Shown in pieces: positions 44,217 through 54,561 of a DNA stretch of 64,000 nt. The stretch covers positions 1-64,000 of the forward strand of contig NZ_JWIB01000037.1 of NCBI RefSeq assembly GCF_000813425.1. The letters are read 5' to 3'. The stretch is from Sporosarcina sp. ZBG7A (lineage in GTDB: Bacteria > Bacillota > Bacilli > Bacillales_A > Planococcaceae). The notes below the pieces were generated by a model. It saw nothing but the letters and a program-made list of their open reading frames with translations. It ran no database searches and was not told the DNA's origin. Positions within the stretch are counted from its first letter, which is position 1; the number at the start of each line of letters is the position of its first letter. Made by a program: the position numbers and the translations under genes.

Positions 44217-47200
44217 TTATTCGCCGTCTGAATCGCCATCTCCTTCTCCATCCCCACCGTTAGCAGGAGGCTTAGGTTTCCCGTCCTCCCCGCCATTACC
44301 AGGAGGTTTCGGTTTCCCGTCCTCCCCACCATTACCAGGAGGTTTCGGTTTTCCATCGCCACCACTATTACCGGGAGGCTTAGGTTTGGTACCTGTATCA
44401 GTGTTTGAATCAGGTGGTGTCGTTCCCGTATCGCCACCACTATCGCCTGATCCATTAGTTGAGTCGTCAGGAGTTTCCGATTCAGGTGCTTCTGCCACGG
44501 TCTTAACTGCATTGGAAGGGGCGGAAGTTAATCCTGTAATATCCACAGCTCGAACCGTATAGTTTCCACTTCCTATAGGGAAAGAGAGTGACTGACCATC
44601 TATGATTGTCCCTACACGCGTTCCGCCATTGTAGACATAATAGCCAATGACATCGTTTGATGGAGACGCACTCCATGTCAATACAGAGCCATTTTGCGAA
44701 GCCGTCACACCTGCAGGCGCTACGCCATCCGCAGGGAAGATTGCGCCGGATACGACGCGAGACGCAAAGGATGATCGTGCTGGGAACAACTTGGATGCAT
44801 CTCCACCTAAAGGACCAAGCATCCGTTTGATGAATTCCTCATTGACACCTACGCCACCAGCAGTAATGAATTCAGAAGGGGTCGAAGGCAATGCTGCATA
44901 TCTCTTTCCTTTAACAGATACAGAAGATGATGAAATGATGCTGTCATCCGCTTTGTTAGGAAGCATGACATTCGCATTAAAGAGATCTGAACGGACTAAT
45001 CCTGCAGCTGAGCATGCAGCTGACGGAGCAAGACCCGAAATACCACAGAATGAGCGATTCACAACACCATTAGGTCGTTGGAAACGAACATTTTGACCAA
45101 CCGTTTCAGGTCGTGCTTGGTTGATGGCATTCATGAGTTTTGCATATAAAGCGTTCGTACGTGAACTTGCGGTTCCATATTGGGCGTTTCCTGGACCTTC
45201 AAGAGATTTGGTTTGGTATTTATAACCCAGCCATACGCCAAGGGAAACGTTAGGATTGTAACCAAGTAGCCAAGCGTCTCTGAATTGGTTTGTTGTACCA
45301 CTTTTCGCTGCAATATCCACGTTGAAATTTAATTTGCTTTTCATCACTTTTGCAGTACCACTTGATGCGACATCACGAAGCATATCTGTCACAATGTATG
45401 CGGTTTGAGGACTAAACACCTGTTCAGGTTCGACTTTATGTTGGTAAACGATGTTGCCGTTACTATCTTCGATTTTTTCGATAATGTATGGGTCGACATG
45501 TTGTCCGCCATTAGCAAGTGTGGAGTAGAGACTAGTAGTTTCTTGGACTGTTCCGCCGAGTTGTAATCCACCTAGTGCTGCAGAGGAGCTTTCATAGTCT
45601 TCTGGTTGCAAGCTAGAATAGCCCATTTTCTTCAAAAAGTCAGCAGGTCTACGATCCTGAATCTGATTGTATAAACGGACTGCAGCTAAGTTTTGTGAAG
45701 TAATTAGAGCTTGGCGAGCTGAAATAATACCTAATTCTTGCGTTGGTATAAAATTGTTAGGGCTCCAGCCACCAAGACTGAATTTCACATCAACGACAGG
45801 ACTACCAGCACCGATAACTCCATACTCAATCGCAGGTGCGTAGACGAGCAAAGGTTTGATACTAGAACCAGGTTGGCGAGTCGCTTGTGTCGCGTGATTC
45901 GTTTTTTCCAATTCATGATCACGACCGCCTACAAAGGCTAAAATTTTCCCTGTCTTATTGTCCAATAACGTTGCACCGACTTGAACTGGCTGCTTTTCAA
46001 CATTTTTTTTATTGGTAGAGCTTTCTCCGTATGTGAATCCATATTGTGAAAAGTTTTCCGAAACATCGTTCATCGCATTATACAAGGCTAAGTCAACAGT
46101 CGAATGAATTCGGAAACCGTCATTTCTCATGGAACGTTCTGCTAAAATACTATATTTCTCATTAAGCTTTTTATCTTCTTTTAATCGATCAGCGTCAATT
46201 CCATCTTCTTCTGCAATCATGTTTGCTAGAATTTCAATTGTATTACGCTGTATTTCATCCGTTAAGTATTCATCTCTACTTTTAGGTGCATCTGCAGCAG
46301 TTCTAAAGTCTTTTGTAATATCGTAAGCAATCGCTTCATTGTATTCCTTTTCGGTAATATACTCCGTTTCTTTCATTCGGAATAATACAGTTTTCATACG
46401 ATTGATGCCGGGCTTCAATCCTTTTTCATCTTTCAATCCATTTGAGCCATTGTAAAACGGTGTATACGCAAAAGGAGCTTGGGGAATACCAGCGATGTAT
46501 GCAGATTGAGCGAGATTCAACTCTTTCGCGGTCTTATTGAAGATTCCTTCCGCTGCAGCTTCGATTCCAGCAATGTTTCCACCGTTGGAATTACGTCCGT
46601 ATGGAATGATATTTAGATAGGATTCCAAAATTTCATCCTTGGTCATGAAATGCTCTAACCGCATTGCAAGCAAGAGTTCTTTCGCTTTACGCTCATAAGA
46701 GACTTCGTTCGTTAAAATTTGGTTTTTAATCAATTGTTGTGTAAGAGTAGATCCACCAGTTTGATTGTCAGAATTAGTGACATCTTGGAAAAGTCCACGG
46801 AAAACTGCTTTAGGGACAATCCCGTTATGTGTGTTAAAGTATTCATCTTCCGTCGCGTAAACGGCATTGATGACGTAAGGTGAGACATCCTCGAGTTTGA
46901 CTTCTTTCCGGTCTATGTCAGATCGTACTTTTCTTAAGTACTTTCCGTTCGTATAGATTTCGGATGTTTCTTCATAACTTAAGATTTCACTGCGCATTTC
47001 CTGTTTTGAACGAAGTGGTTCTTTTTCAACAAGCGAGGCGAAATAACCTGCCCCTACGGAAGCGCCGAAAACCGTTAACGTCAAACCGATAACTAAGAAA
47101 AGCAAAAAGAGATTCCAGATGACGCCTGAGGTAATCCGGGTATTTTTTGCCCATTTGGTTTTCTTCATCGCTTCGAATTTATCTTCAAGTTCATCAACAC

Positions 47201-47222
47201 GTTTTTTGTCCTGTTTTGTCAA
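44217..47222 (-). CDS. Class A penicillin-binding protein with fibronectin-like and Pro/Gly-rich tail
   Basis: A 1001-residue bifunctional peptidoglycan synthase. Parts in order: cytoplasmic basic segment, membrane helix (about 36-60), glycosyltransferase domain with ATEDEYFNTHNGI and GGSTLTQQL, transpeptidase with the active serine in QPGSSIKP (about 452), TSQN and KSGTTNQ (about 639), then a fibronectin-III-like module (about 855-925) and a low-complexity tail. The tail has repeats of GGEDGKPKPPGN and an acidic end. Start TTG 47222 follows TAGGAGGG. The tail resembles wall-spanning regions and is not needed for catalysis (inferred). Confidence 0.92.
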   Translation of the reverse strand: MTKQDKKRVDELEDKFEAMKKTKWAKNTRITSGVIWNLFLLFLVIGLTLTVFGASVGAGYFASLVEKEPLRSKQEMRSEILSYEETSEIYTNGKYLRKVRSDIDRKEVKLEDVSPYVINAVYATEDEYFNTHNGIVPKAVFRGLFQDVTNSDNQTGGSTLTQQLIKNQILTNEVSYERKAKELLLAMRLEHFMTKDEILESYLNIIPYGRNSNGGNIAGIEAAAEGIFNKTAKELNLAQSAYIAGIPQAPFAYTPFYNGSNGLKDEKGLKPGINRMKTVLFRMKETEYITEKEYNEAIAYDITKDFRTAADAPKSRDEYLTDEIQRNTIEILANMIAEEDGIDADRLKEDKKLNEKYSILAERSMRNDGFRIHSTVDLALYNAMNDVSENFSQYGFTYGESSTNKKNVEKQPVQVGATLLDNKTGKILAFVGGRDHELEKTNHATQATRQPGSSIKPLLVYAPAIEYGVIGAGSPVVDVKFSLGGWSPNNFIPTQELGIISARQALITSQNLAAVRLYNQIQDRRPADFLKKMGYSSLQPEDYESSSAALGGLQLGGTVQETTSLYSTLANGGQHVDPYIIEKIEDSNGNIVYQHKVEPEQVFSPQTAYIVTDMLRDVASSGTAKVMKSKLNFNVDIAAKSGTTNQFRDAWLLGYNPNVSLGVWLGYKYQTKSLEGPGNAQYGTASSRTNALYAKLMNAINQARPETVGQNVRFQRPNGVVNRSFCGISGLAPSAACSAAGLVRSDLFNANVMLPNKADDSIISSSSVSVKGKRYAALPSTPSEFITAGGVGVNEEFIKRMLGPLGGDASKLFPARSSFASRVVSGAIFPADGVAPAGVTASQNGSVLTWSASPSNDVIGYYVYNGGTRVGTIIDGQSLSFPIGSGNYTVRAVDITGLTSAPSNAVKTVAEAPESETPDDSTNGSGDSGGDTGTTPPDSNTDTGTKPKPPGNSGGDGKPKPPGNGGEDGKPKPPGNGGEDGKPKPPANGGDGEGDGDSDGE

Positions 47223-47285
47223 TTCGTTCCCTCCTAAAAATCTTATTAATTATAGCATATTCTAACAGTAGTGGACTGAATTTGT

Positions 47286-47313
47286 TTGACAAATTTCCAT
47301 TTTCGACTACAAT
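47286..47313 (+). promoter_or_regulatory. Promoter of the tyrS T-box transcript
   Basis: TTGACA (47286-47291), 16-base spacer, TACAAT (47308-47313). Confidence 0.65.
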
Positions 47314-47319
47314 ATTATG

Positions 47320-47562
47320 TAGTTACTCTTCACAGTGAAGAAGCCGCAGTAGTGGCAAGCGATCCGTATAGAGAGGCAGCGGTGGGTGGAAGCTGCTCGG
47401 TACCTTGTTCACGAATTACAGCTTTGGAGTGTTGCGCGGATAGCGGCGTTATTGCTAATAAAGCGGAGATAATTATCTCAAGCTGGGTGGTACCGCGCTT
47501 ACATGTACAATTAGCGTCCCTGCATGATCTTTTTAGATCGTGTAGGGATTTTTTGTGTTTGT
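47320..47562 (+). promoter_or_regulatory. T-box riboswitch of tyrS (tyrosine, UAC specifier)
   Basis: The invariant GGGTGGTACCGCG is at 47485-47497. The specifier TAC (47417-47419) lies in GAAT-TAC-AGCTTTGGAG, the usual specifier-loop context. The terminator (about CCCTGCATGATCT / AGATCGTGTAGGG plus T6, 47518-47555) is downstream. Uncharged tRNA-Tyr should promote read-through into tyrS. Confidence 0.92.
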
Positions 47563-47564
47563 GA

Positions 47565-48854
<1,290 letters not shown>

Positions 48855-48865
48855 GATGAACGATC

Positions 48866-48907
48866 AATCAGAGAGAACGGTTAAAACCTTTCTCTCTGAT
48901 TTTTTTA
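48866..48907 (+). terminator. tyrS terminator
   Basis: AATCAGAGAGAA pairs with TTTCTCTCTGATT around an eleven-base loop, followed by T7. Confidence 0.9.
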
Positions 48908-48910
48908 TGG

Positions 48911-49620
48911 AATTTGTGCGTGGAGCCGTTAGGAGGCGCGTGAACGGGGATTTGTGCGCGGAGAAGCGATGTTCACGCTCGGAAGAACGGGAGAAGCGCA
49001 CGAAAGGGTAATTCCGCGCGGAGCAGAACGAAATACCGCGGAAGGCAGAGGATTGTGCGCGGAGGAGTTATGTTTACGCGCGGAAGAACGAAATACGCGC
49101 GGAAGGTGGAGGGTTGTGCGCGGAGGAGCGATGTTTATGCGCGGAAGAACGGGAGAGGCGCGCGAAAGGGGATTTCCGCGCGGAGCAGTTGGTTTACGCG
49201 CGGAAGAACTAGAAAAACGCGCGAAAGGGAAATTCCGCTCGGAGCAGAACGAAATACGCGCGGAAGGCAGAGGATTGTGCGCGGAGGAGTTATGTTTATG
49301 CGCGGAAAGACTGGAGATACGCGCGAGAGGGAAATTGCGCGCTGGCAAGAACGAAATGCGAACGAAAGGGAGAAGATTGTGCGCGGAAGAGCGATGTTTA
49401 CGCGCGGAAGGACTGGAGATACGCGCGAAAGGGAAATTTGGCGAGGAGCAGAACGAAATGCGAGCGAAAGGCAGAGGAATATGCGCGGAGGAGCGGTGTT
49501 TACGCGCGGAAGAACGTGAGATACGCACGAAAGGGAAATTCCGCGCGGAGCAGAACGAAATGAGAGCGGAAGGCAGTGGATTGTGCGCGAAGGAGCGATG
49601 TTTACGCGCGGAAGAAAGAA
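48911..49620. repeat. ~700-bp GC-rich tandem array, ~102-bp units built from GCGCGGA every ~20 bp
   Basis: Anchors of the form TTGTGCGCGGA occur at about 48954, 49055, 49116, 49277, 49379, 49483 and 49583. Most are 100-104 bases apart; two intervals (61 and 161) show a partial unit. Within a unit the heptamer GCGCGGA (or GCGCGAA) recurs about five times at ~20-base spacing, separated by purine-rich text. Both strands stay open for about 750 bases, but the translations are repetitive with no ribosome site, so I treat them as non-coding. The array lies between convergent tyrS and rpsD, inside their terminators. Confidence 0.85.
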
Positions 49621-49643
49621 ATATGCCTTCTCCCCGAAAAACA

Positions 49644-49672
49644 AAAAACCCTTCCGGAAAATCCGGAAGGGA
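49644..49672 (-). terminator. rpsD terminator
   Basis: CCCTTCCGGA and TCCGGAAGGG form a 10-bp stem. On the minus strand it is followed by TTTTTTGTTTTTC. Confidence 0.88.
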
Positions 49673-49685
49673 AGTGTACTCATTA

Positions 49686-50288
49686 TTAACGTGAGTAGAA
49701 TTCAACGATAAGAGCTTCGTTGATTTCAGCAGAAAGTTCGCTGCGCTCTGGAAGACGTACGAAACTACCGACTTTAGTGTCAGCGTTGAACGTTACGAAC
49801 TCAGGTACGTAGCTGTTGATTTCGATTGATTCGTTAACGATGTCAAGGTTTTGTGATTTTTCACGAAGAGAAATCTCTTGACCTGGCTTCACGCTGTAAG
49901 ATGGGATATCTACGCGCTTACCATCAACAAGGATGTGACCGTGGTTAACGAGTTGGCGTGCAGCACGACGAGTGCGAGCAAGACCAAGACGGTAAACGAT
50001 GTTGTCAAGGCGAGTTTCAAGAAGGATCATGAAGTTAGCGCCGTGAAGACCTTGCATTTTACCTGCTTTGTTGAACAATGTGCGGAACTGACGCTCATTC
50101 ACACCGTACATGAAGCGAAGTTTTTGTTTCTCTTGTTGTTGAAGACCGTATTCAGAAAGTTTTTTACGCTGGTTCGGACCGTGTTGACCCGGAGCGTAAG
50201 GACGCTTTTCGATTTCTTTACCAGTGCCGCTTAGTGAGATACCAAGACGACGAGATTGTTTCCAAGATGGACCTGTATAACGAGCCAT
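49686..50288 (-). CDS. rpsD: 30S ribosomal protein S4
   Basis: A 200-residue primary 16S-binding ribosomal protein, normal length. [35 protein letters not shown], and the S4 RNA-binding domain (about 91-155: [20 protein letters not shown], then [17 protein letters not shown]) are all standard. ATG 50288 follows GAGGAGG. It is monocistronic with a long leader; S4 autoregulation of such leaders is known in Bacillus. Confidence 0.98.
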   Translation of the reverse strand: MARYTGPSWKQSRRLGISLSGTGKEIEKRPYAPGQHGPNQRKKLSEYGLQQQEKQKLRFMYGVNERQFRTLFNKAGKMQGLHGANFMILLETRLDNIVYRLGLARTRRAARQLVNHGHILVDGKRVDIPSYSVKPGQEISLREKSQNLDIVNESIEINSYVPEFVTFNADTKVGSFVRLPERSELSAEINEALIVEFYSR

Positions 50289-50470
50289 GAATGACTCCTC
50301 CTCTGTTGGTTTTATTTTGTTGTAAAATAAGACCAGATGCGTTCAATCCCTACGACATTCTGTTTTCATGTATCTTCACCTCTGCAGCCAAGGGTTACAG
50401 GATACACCTCAATTTGAGGAACAGACTGAGCAATAGAGAACACACAACTGCTGCAATTATTTTACACAAC
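50289..50470 (-). promoter_or_regulatory. Long rpsD 5' leader, probable S4 autoregulatory site
   Basis: From the promoter to the ATG the transcript would have about 180 untranslated bases with several inverted repeats, such as CCTCAAATTGAGG (50408-50420). Bacillus rpsD carries a leader that S4 itself binds; the length and structure agree, but I cannot align the consensus by eye. Confidence 0.5.
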
Positions 50471-50474
50471 GACT

Positions 50475-50503
50475 ATCATACCAATAATGGACAAACTCGT
50501 CAA
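50475..50503 (-). promoter_or_regulatory. rpsD promoter
   Basis: On the minus strand: TTGACG (complement of 50498-50503), 17-base spacer, TATGAT (complement of 50475-50480), a strong sigma-A match. Confidence 0.75.
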
Positions 50504-50650
50504 GTGATTTCAAAAGAGACTTCTGTCCTTCTAGAATAAATCATTCGAAATGGATATATTGTACTAGTCATAAAGTTGCATTTTGAATCTTGATACTATA
50601 AAATGAAAGTAAGTTATCGATGCTTTTACTGAATGATAGAGGGTGTCTAT

Positions 50651-52507
50651 ATGAAAACAAATGAGCAAATGTATGAATCGATTAAGAGTAACTTACTGGA
50701 TTTAATGGTAGGTGTGATGAAGAACATAAAAGAAAGTGAATTCATTCGCCTCTTTGAAGAGTTGTTCACAACCCATTTCAATGTCACGAAAATAGAGTTC
50801 TTTCTATATGAAGAGAACCAATTCTATCCTGCCGCATCCTTGGTTAAAGAAAATAGCCGGAGCAGTGTTGGCGTAGTAGAAACCTTAACGTCACCTATGC
50901 AATCCGGAACTTATTCAGAAACAGACGATCCGTTAGACTTTGCCGATGATACCCTAATGATTAGAAATGAGAAACGGGAACCCGTTGCAATGGTACTTGT
51001 GAAGTCGACAGATGAATGGCATGCGTTTGCATCATCTGAATTCTTCAAGAAGTTCCAACTTTTGCTTGGTAGGCTAATTGAAACTATTAAAGGATATCAA
51101 TCACTCTACAAACATTCTCAAAATTATCAAAGCCTACTTGAAGCAACTAAGACGTTTAACTCTACTATGGAATTAGGAGTAATCCAGTCAGAACTTGTAT
51201 CTACGGTTTCTGAAAAATTCGAATCAATTCAAGTGGAACTCATACTTTCCCAAGAACAGCTGGCCTCTTCTTGCCCCTATAGGTTATTCGATTATTCCAA
51301 TGAACTTCCATCAACTGTTGAAGCTTTTCTTTCTGGGGAATTGACGCTTGGAAAAGACGCTGAACATGATGCTGAAATCCTAAGTGCTCCGGTAAAAGGT
51401 ATGCAAGGTACGTACGGGATTCTACAGCTTTCTGCACCTTGTCATTATATATTTTCTCCTATGCAAAAAGAATTCGTCCGTAATATTTCAGAAAGTGCAG
51501 GGCATGCAATCGAAAATACGAGCTTGTACGACCAATCCCACCGGTTGATCCATGAATTACAATTGGTGAATGAAGTTTCTAAAAAGCTCACGGAACGACT
51601 CACGTTCGAGGAAATGATTACGTATATTTACAGTCGACTTAAAGAAACCTTTGAACCTGAAGAGGTAGCAATTGTCTATTTTAGGGATCAGGAACCTCCT
51701 GTTTTATCGAAAGAAACGACTTCGTACTTTCTAACGCAGGCTGGAGGCCGCTATTTGGATTATGCCGAGAACCGTGTGAGAAAAGAAAATGGAGCGGTTT
51801 TTATTGCGGATTTGAAGAACGATGACATTGAAGGATTCACTCCTTATCGTTCACTAATGATTGCTCCAATAGTCATTTCTGAAAAAATTGCAGGGTATAC
51901 ATTGCTTATTCACACAGAGAAGTACCATTTTACTTTTGAAGACTTCAAACTAGTGAAGGCGATTATTAGCCATTCATCTCTAGCGCTATCCAATTCTGCG
52001 CTCCGTGAAAAATTGCAAGACCTTGCGAACAAAAATCAGATGACTGGTTTATATGCGAGAGGGTACTTAGATCGACATATGTCCTCTGCGTTTAAAAAAG
52101 GCATCGGCGGTGCTTTTCTTCTACTAGACGTGGATGATTTTAAACAAGTGAACGATCAATTTGGTCATGCCATCGGGGATTCTGTACTAAAACAAACCGC
52201 GGACCTTCTGAAATCGAGCATTACGGATCATGATATCGCGGGACGGTGGGGTGGAGAAGAATTTGCGGTTTATTTGCCGGGAGCAACCCTTGTAGAAGGA
52301 AAGCAGCTTGCAAAACAACTGCTGCTTAAAATGCCACAACTTACGAAACCTTCCGTTACCGTTTCCATCGGAGTGAGCGTGTGGGCACCTTCGACAAACC
52401 AGGAAACCTACCAGCAATTATTTCAAAACACCGATGAAGCGCTTTACTCAGCAAAATCGGGCGGTAAAAATCGAATTATCGTTAGTGAATCGGTACTTGC
52501 AGAATAA
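50651..52507 (+). CDS. GAF-GGDEF diguanylate cyclase
   Basis: A 618-residue soluble signalling protein. An N-terminal sensory region and at least two GAF-like domains (about 150-290 and 310-450) lead into a GGDEF domain (about 455-615) with LLLDVDDFKQVNDQFGHAIGD and the active-site loop RWGGEEF (about 530-536). GGEEF is catalytically competent, so it should make cyclic di-GMP from GTP. No membrane helices, so the signal is cytoplasmic. ATG 50651 follows GAGGGTG. No partner phosphodiesterase or riboswitch is in the window. Confidence 0.9.
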   Translation: MKTNEQMYESIKSNLLDLMVGVMKNIKESEFIRLFEELFTTHFNVTKIEFFLYEENQFYPAASLVKENSRSSVGVVETLTSPMQSGTYSETDDPLDFADDTLMIRNEKREPVAMVLVKSTDEWHAFASSEFFKKFQLLLGRLIETIKGYQSLYKHSQNYQSLLEATKTFNSTMELGVIQSELVSTVSEKFESIQVELILSQEQLASSCPYRLFDYSNELPSTVEAFLSGELTLGKDAEHDAEILSAPVKGMQGTYGILQLSAPCHYIFSPMQKEFVRNISESAGHAIENTSLYDQSHRLIHELQLVNEVSKKLTERLTFEEMITYIYSRLKETFEPEEVAIVYFRDQEPPVLSKETTSYFLTQAGGRYLDYAENRVRKENGAVFIADLKNDDIEGFTPYRSLMIAPIVISEKIAGYTLLIHTEKYHFTFEDFKLVKAIISHSSLALSNSALREKLQDLANKNQMTGLYARGYLDRHMSSAFKKGIGGAFLLLDVDDFKQVNDQFGHAIGDSVLKQTADLLKSSITDHDIAGRWGGEEFAVYLPGATLVEGKQLAKQLLLKMPQLTKPSVTVSIGVSVWAPSTNQETYQQLFQNTDEALYSAKSGGKNRIIVSESVLAE

Positions 52508-52600
52508 TGGGCAAGGACCGATTTCCTTTGAGTTTTACAACGGGTAAGCATACAATGAATGTAAGCGTTTACTTCATGAGTGGAAGGCGGATGATTCAGG

Positions 52601-53812
52601 GTGAATGAAAAAATTCATAAAGATACGGCAACGGTTCACACAGGCTATGACAGTAGTTCGCATCATGGGAGTTTAGCAGTCCCTTTATATCAAACATCAA
52701 CGTATGCTTTTGACACAGCAGAACAAGGGGCAAGGCGATTTGCAGGGGAAGAAGAAGGTGGTATCTATTCAAGATTAGGCAATCCAACAGTACGAGTGTT
52801 GGAAGAACGAATGACCATGCTTGAAAACGGGGCTGGGTCCCTTGCATTCGGTTCCGGAATGGCTGCTGTTAGTGCCATCCTGACTCATCTGACGAAAACG
52901 GGAGATCACATCGTTTGTTCACGTGGGATTTACGGGTGTACTTTTGGTCTACTTGGAATTATGGAAAAGAAATACAACATTACCCATAGCCTGACTCCAA
53001 TGGGCACAGAAGAAGAAATTGAAGCGGCTATTACACCTGACACTGTATGTATCTACATCGAATCACCGATTAACCCTACAATGGAACTCGCTGATCTTCG
53101 AGCGGTTGAAGCAGTTGCGAAACGACACAAGCTGAAAATCGTCGTTGATAATACATTCGCATCCCCATATTTGCAAAACCCGATTGATTTTGGAGCAGAT
53201 TTTGTCTTGCATAGTGCCACAAAATATATAAATGGGCATGGAGATGTCATTGCTGGCTTGCTAACGGGTAAAGACAAAGAGGAAATTGATAGCATCCGCG
53301 GAAGTGTACAAAAAGATTACGGGGGCATCATATCCCCGTTCGATGCCTGGTTACTTATCCGTGGGCTGAAAACACTTTCTGTACGAATGCAAAGGCATAG
53401 CGAAAATGCAACCCGATTGATGGAGTATTTGAAAGCTCAAGACCTGGTGGAAACGGTCTATTATCCGTTTGATGAAAACAATCCACAAGTCGAAATCGCA
53501 AAGAACCAAATGTCTGCAGGAGGTGGCCTAGTTTCCTTTACGATAAAAGGAGGTCAACCTGTAGCGCAAGCATTCATGAATCATCTGAAACTGATCAAAA
53601 TTGCGGTTAGCTTGGGCGACGCAGAAACTCTGATCCAGCATCCTACAACAATGACACATTCAGGAGTTCCAGCAGAGGATCGTGAAAAGATGGGAATCAG
53701 TGATGGACTCCTGCGATTGTCAGCAGGATTAGAGTACGCTGATGACCTCATCGCAGACTTAGAGCAAGCGTTTCTGCAAGTGTCTAAAGAGCAGCAAACC
53801 CTTTCTAATTAA
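52601..53812 (+). CDS. Methionine gamma-lyase-type Cys/Met metabolism PLP enzyme
   Basis: A 403-residue trans-sulfuration-family PLP enzyme. PLP lysine K208 is in HSATKYINGHGD. Cys113 in RGIYGCTFG is the residue typical of methionine gamma-lyase rather than cystathionine lyases or synthases. It would split methionine to methanethiol, ammonia and 2-oxobutyrate; related specificity cannot be excluded. Start GTG 52601 with GGAAGG upstream. The next gene, convergent, is free-methionine sulfoxide reductase, so the pair suggests methionine salvage. Confidence 0.85.
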   Translation: MNEKIHKDTATVHTGYDSSSHHGSLAVPLYQTSTYAFDTAEQGARRFAGEEEGGIYSRLGNPTVRVLEERMTMLENGAGSLAFGSGMAAVSAILTHLTKTGDHIVCSRGIYGCTFGLLGIMEKKYNITHSLTPMGTEEEIEAAITPDTVCIYIESPINPTMELADLRAVEAVAKRHKLKIVVDNTFASPYLQNPIDFGADFVLHSATKYINGHGDVIAGLLTGKDKEEIDSIRGSVQKDYGGIISPFDAWLLIRGLKTLSVRMQRHSENATRLMEYLKAQDLVETVYYPFDENNPQVEIAKNQMSAGGGLVSFTIKGGQPVAQAFMNHLKLIKIAVSLGDAETLIQHPTTMTHSGVPAEDREKMGISDGLLRLSAGLEYADDLIADLEQAFLQVSKEQQTLSN

Positions 53813-53828
53813 GAATATTGAGGCAAAC

Positions 53829-53868
53829 AAAAAGCAGCGAAGTGAATGCACTCAGCTGCTTTTTGTTT
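53829..53868. terminator. Terminator between the lyase and fRMsr genes
   Basis: AAAAAGCAGC pairs with GCTGCTTTTT across a 16-base loop, A/T runs on both sides. Confidence 0.8.
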
Positions 53869-53881
53869 GGATGAGTCAAAC

Positions 53882-54361
53882 TTAAATGTGTCGTAAAAGA
53901 ACTTCTACAAACTGTTCAAGGCCTATCCGATCCTCTTCAGAAAAACGACCGATTTCCGGACTATCAATATCTAATACTCCGATGAGCTCATCATTCTTCA
54001 CGAGTGGTAGCACGATTTCAGATTGGGAAGCGGAGTCACATGCGATGTGTCCTTCGAATGAATGTACGTCTTCTACAACTAGGGTCTCTCTATTTTTTGC
54101 GGAAGTTCCGCATACACCTCTTCCCATTGGAATTCGAATACAAGCAGGAAGCCCTTGGAACGGTCCAAGGACAAGTTCTCCCTCTTCCATTAGATAAAAA
54201 CCAGTCCAATTGGTACGCTCCAAGAAATTACTTAGTAAGGCAGAGGCGTTACTTAAATTTGCAATGCGATTCTTTTCCCCATCTAACAAAAGTTGAAGCT
54301 GGTCAGCAAGTTGGCGATAACTTTCTGTTGAATCCTTCGAATACTCGATCCCCATGAACAT
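53882..54361 (-). CDS. GAF-domain free methionine-(R)-sulfoxide reductase (YtsP-like)
   Basis: A 159-residue single GAF domain with the three fRMsr cysteines: C74 (LPACIRI), C84 (GRGVCGTSA) and C108 (HIACDSASQSEIVLP). It reduces free methionine-R-sulfoxide with thioredoxin-type electrons. NWTGFYL and LGPFQG are family hallmarks. ATG 54361 follows GAGGGAGC. Convergent with the methionine gamma-lyase gene. Confidence 0.92.
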   Translation of the reverse strand: MFMGIEYSKDSTESYRQLADQLQLLLDGEKNRIANLSNASALLSNFLERTNWTGFYLMEEGELVLGPFQGLPACIRIPMGRGVCGTSAKNRETLVVEDVHSFEGHIACDSASQSEIVLPLVKNDELIGVLDIDSPEIGRFSEEDRIGLEQFVEVLLRHI

Positions 54362-54561
54362 AAAAGCTCCCTCATTTCCGTGTAATTAGTTCCTAAAAAT
54401 AGTAGGATATCTAATAGAATCATACATTTTTCGAGGTGTTTCACACAAGTAAACAAATTTTCGACGAAGATTCGCCCTTTTTCAACACGAAAATTCTTTA
54501 AACGTGTTACTATATAAGGTATTATCAATTGTAGAGTCGTTGCGGAATAGGGGGATGGACA

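Noticed and set aside
48929-49705. Long open frames on both strands over the GCGCGGA array
   Set aside because: The translations are purely repetitive (CAEERCLRAEE-like or SARKHRSSAH-like), have no ribosome site, and arise because the repeat lacks stops on both strands.
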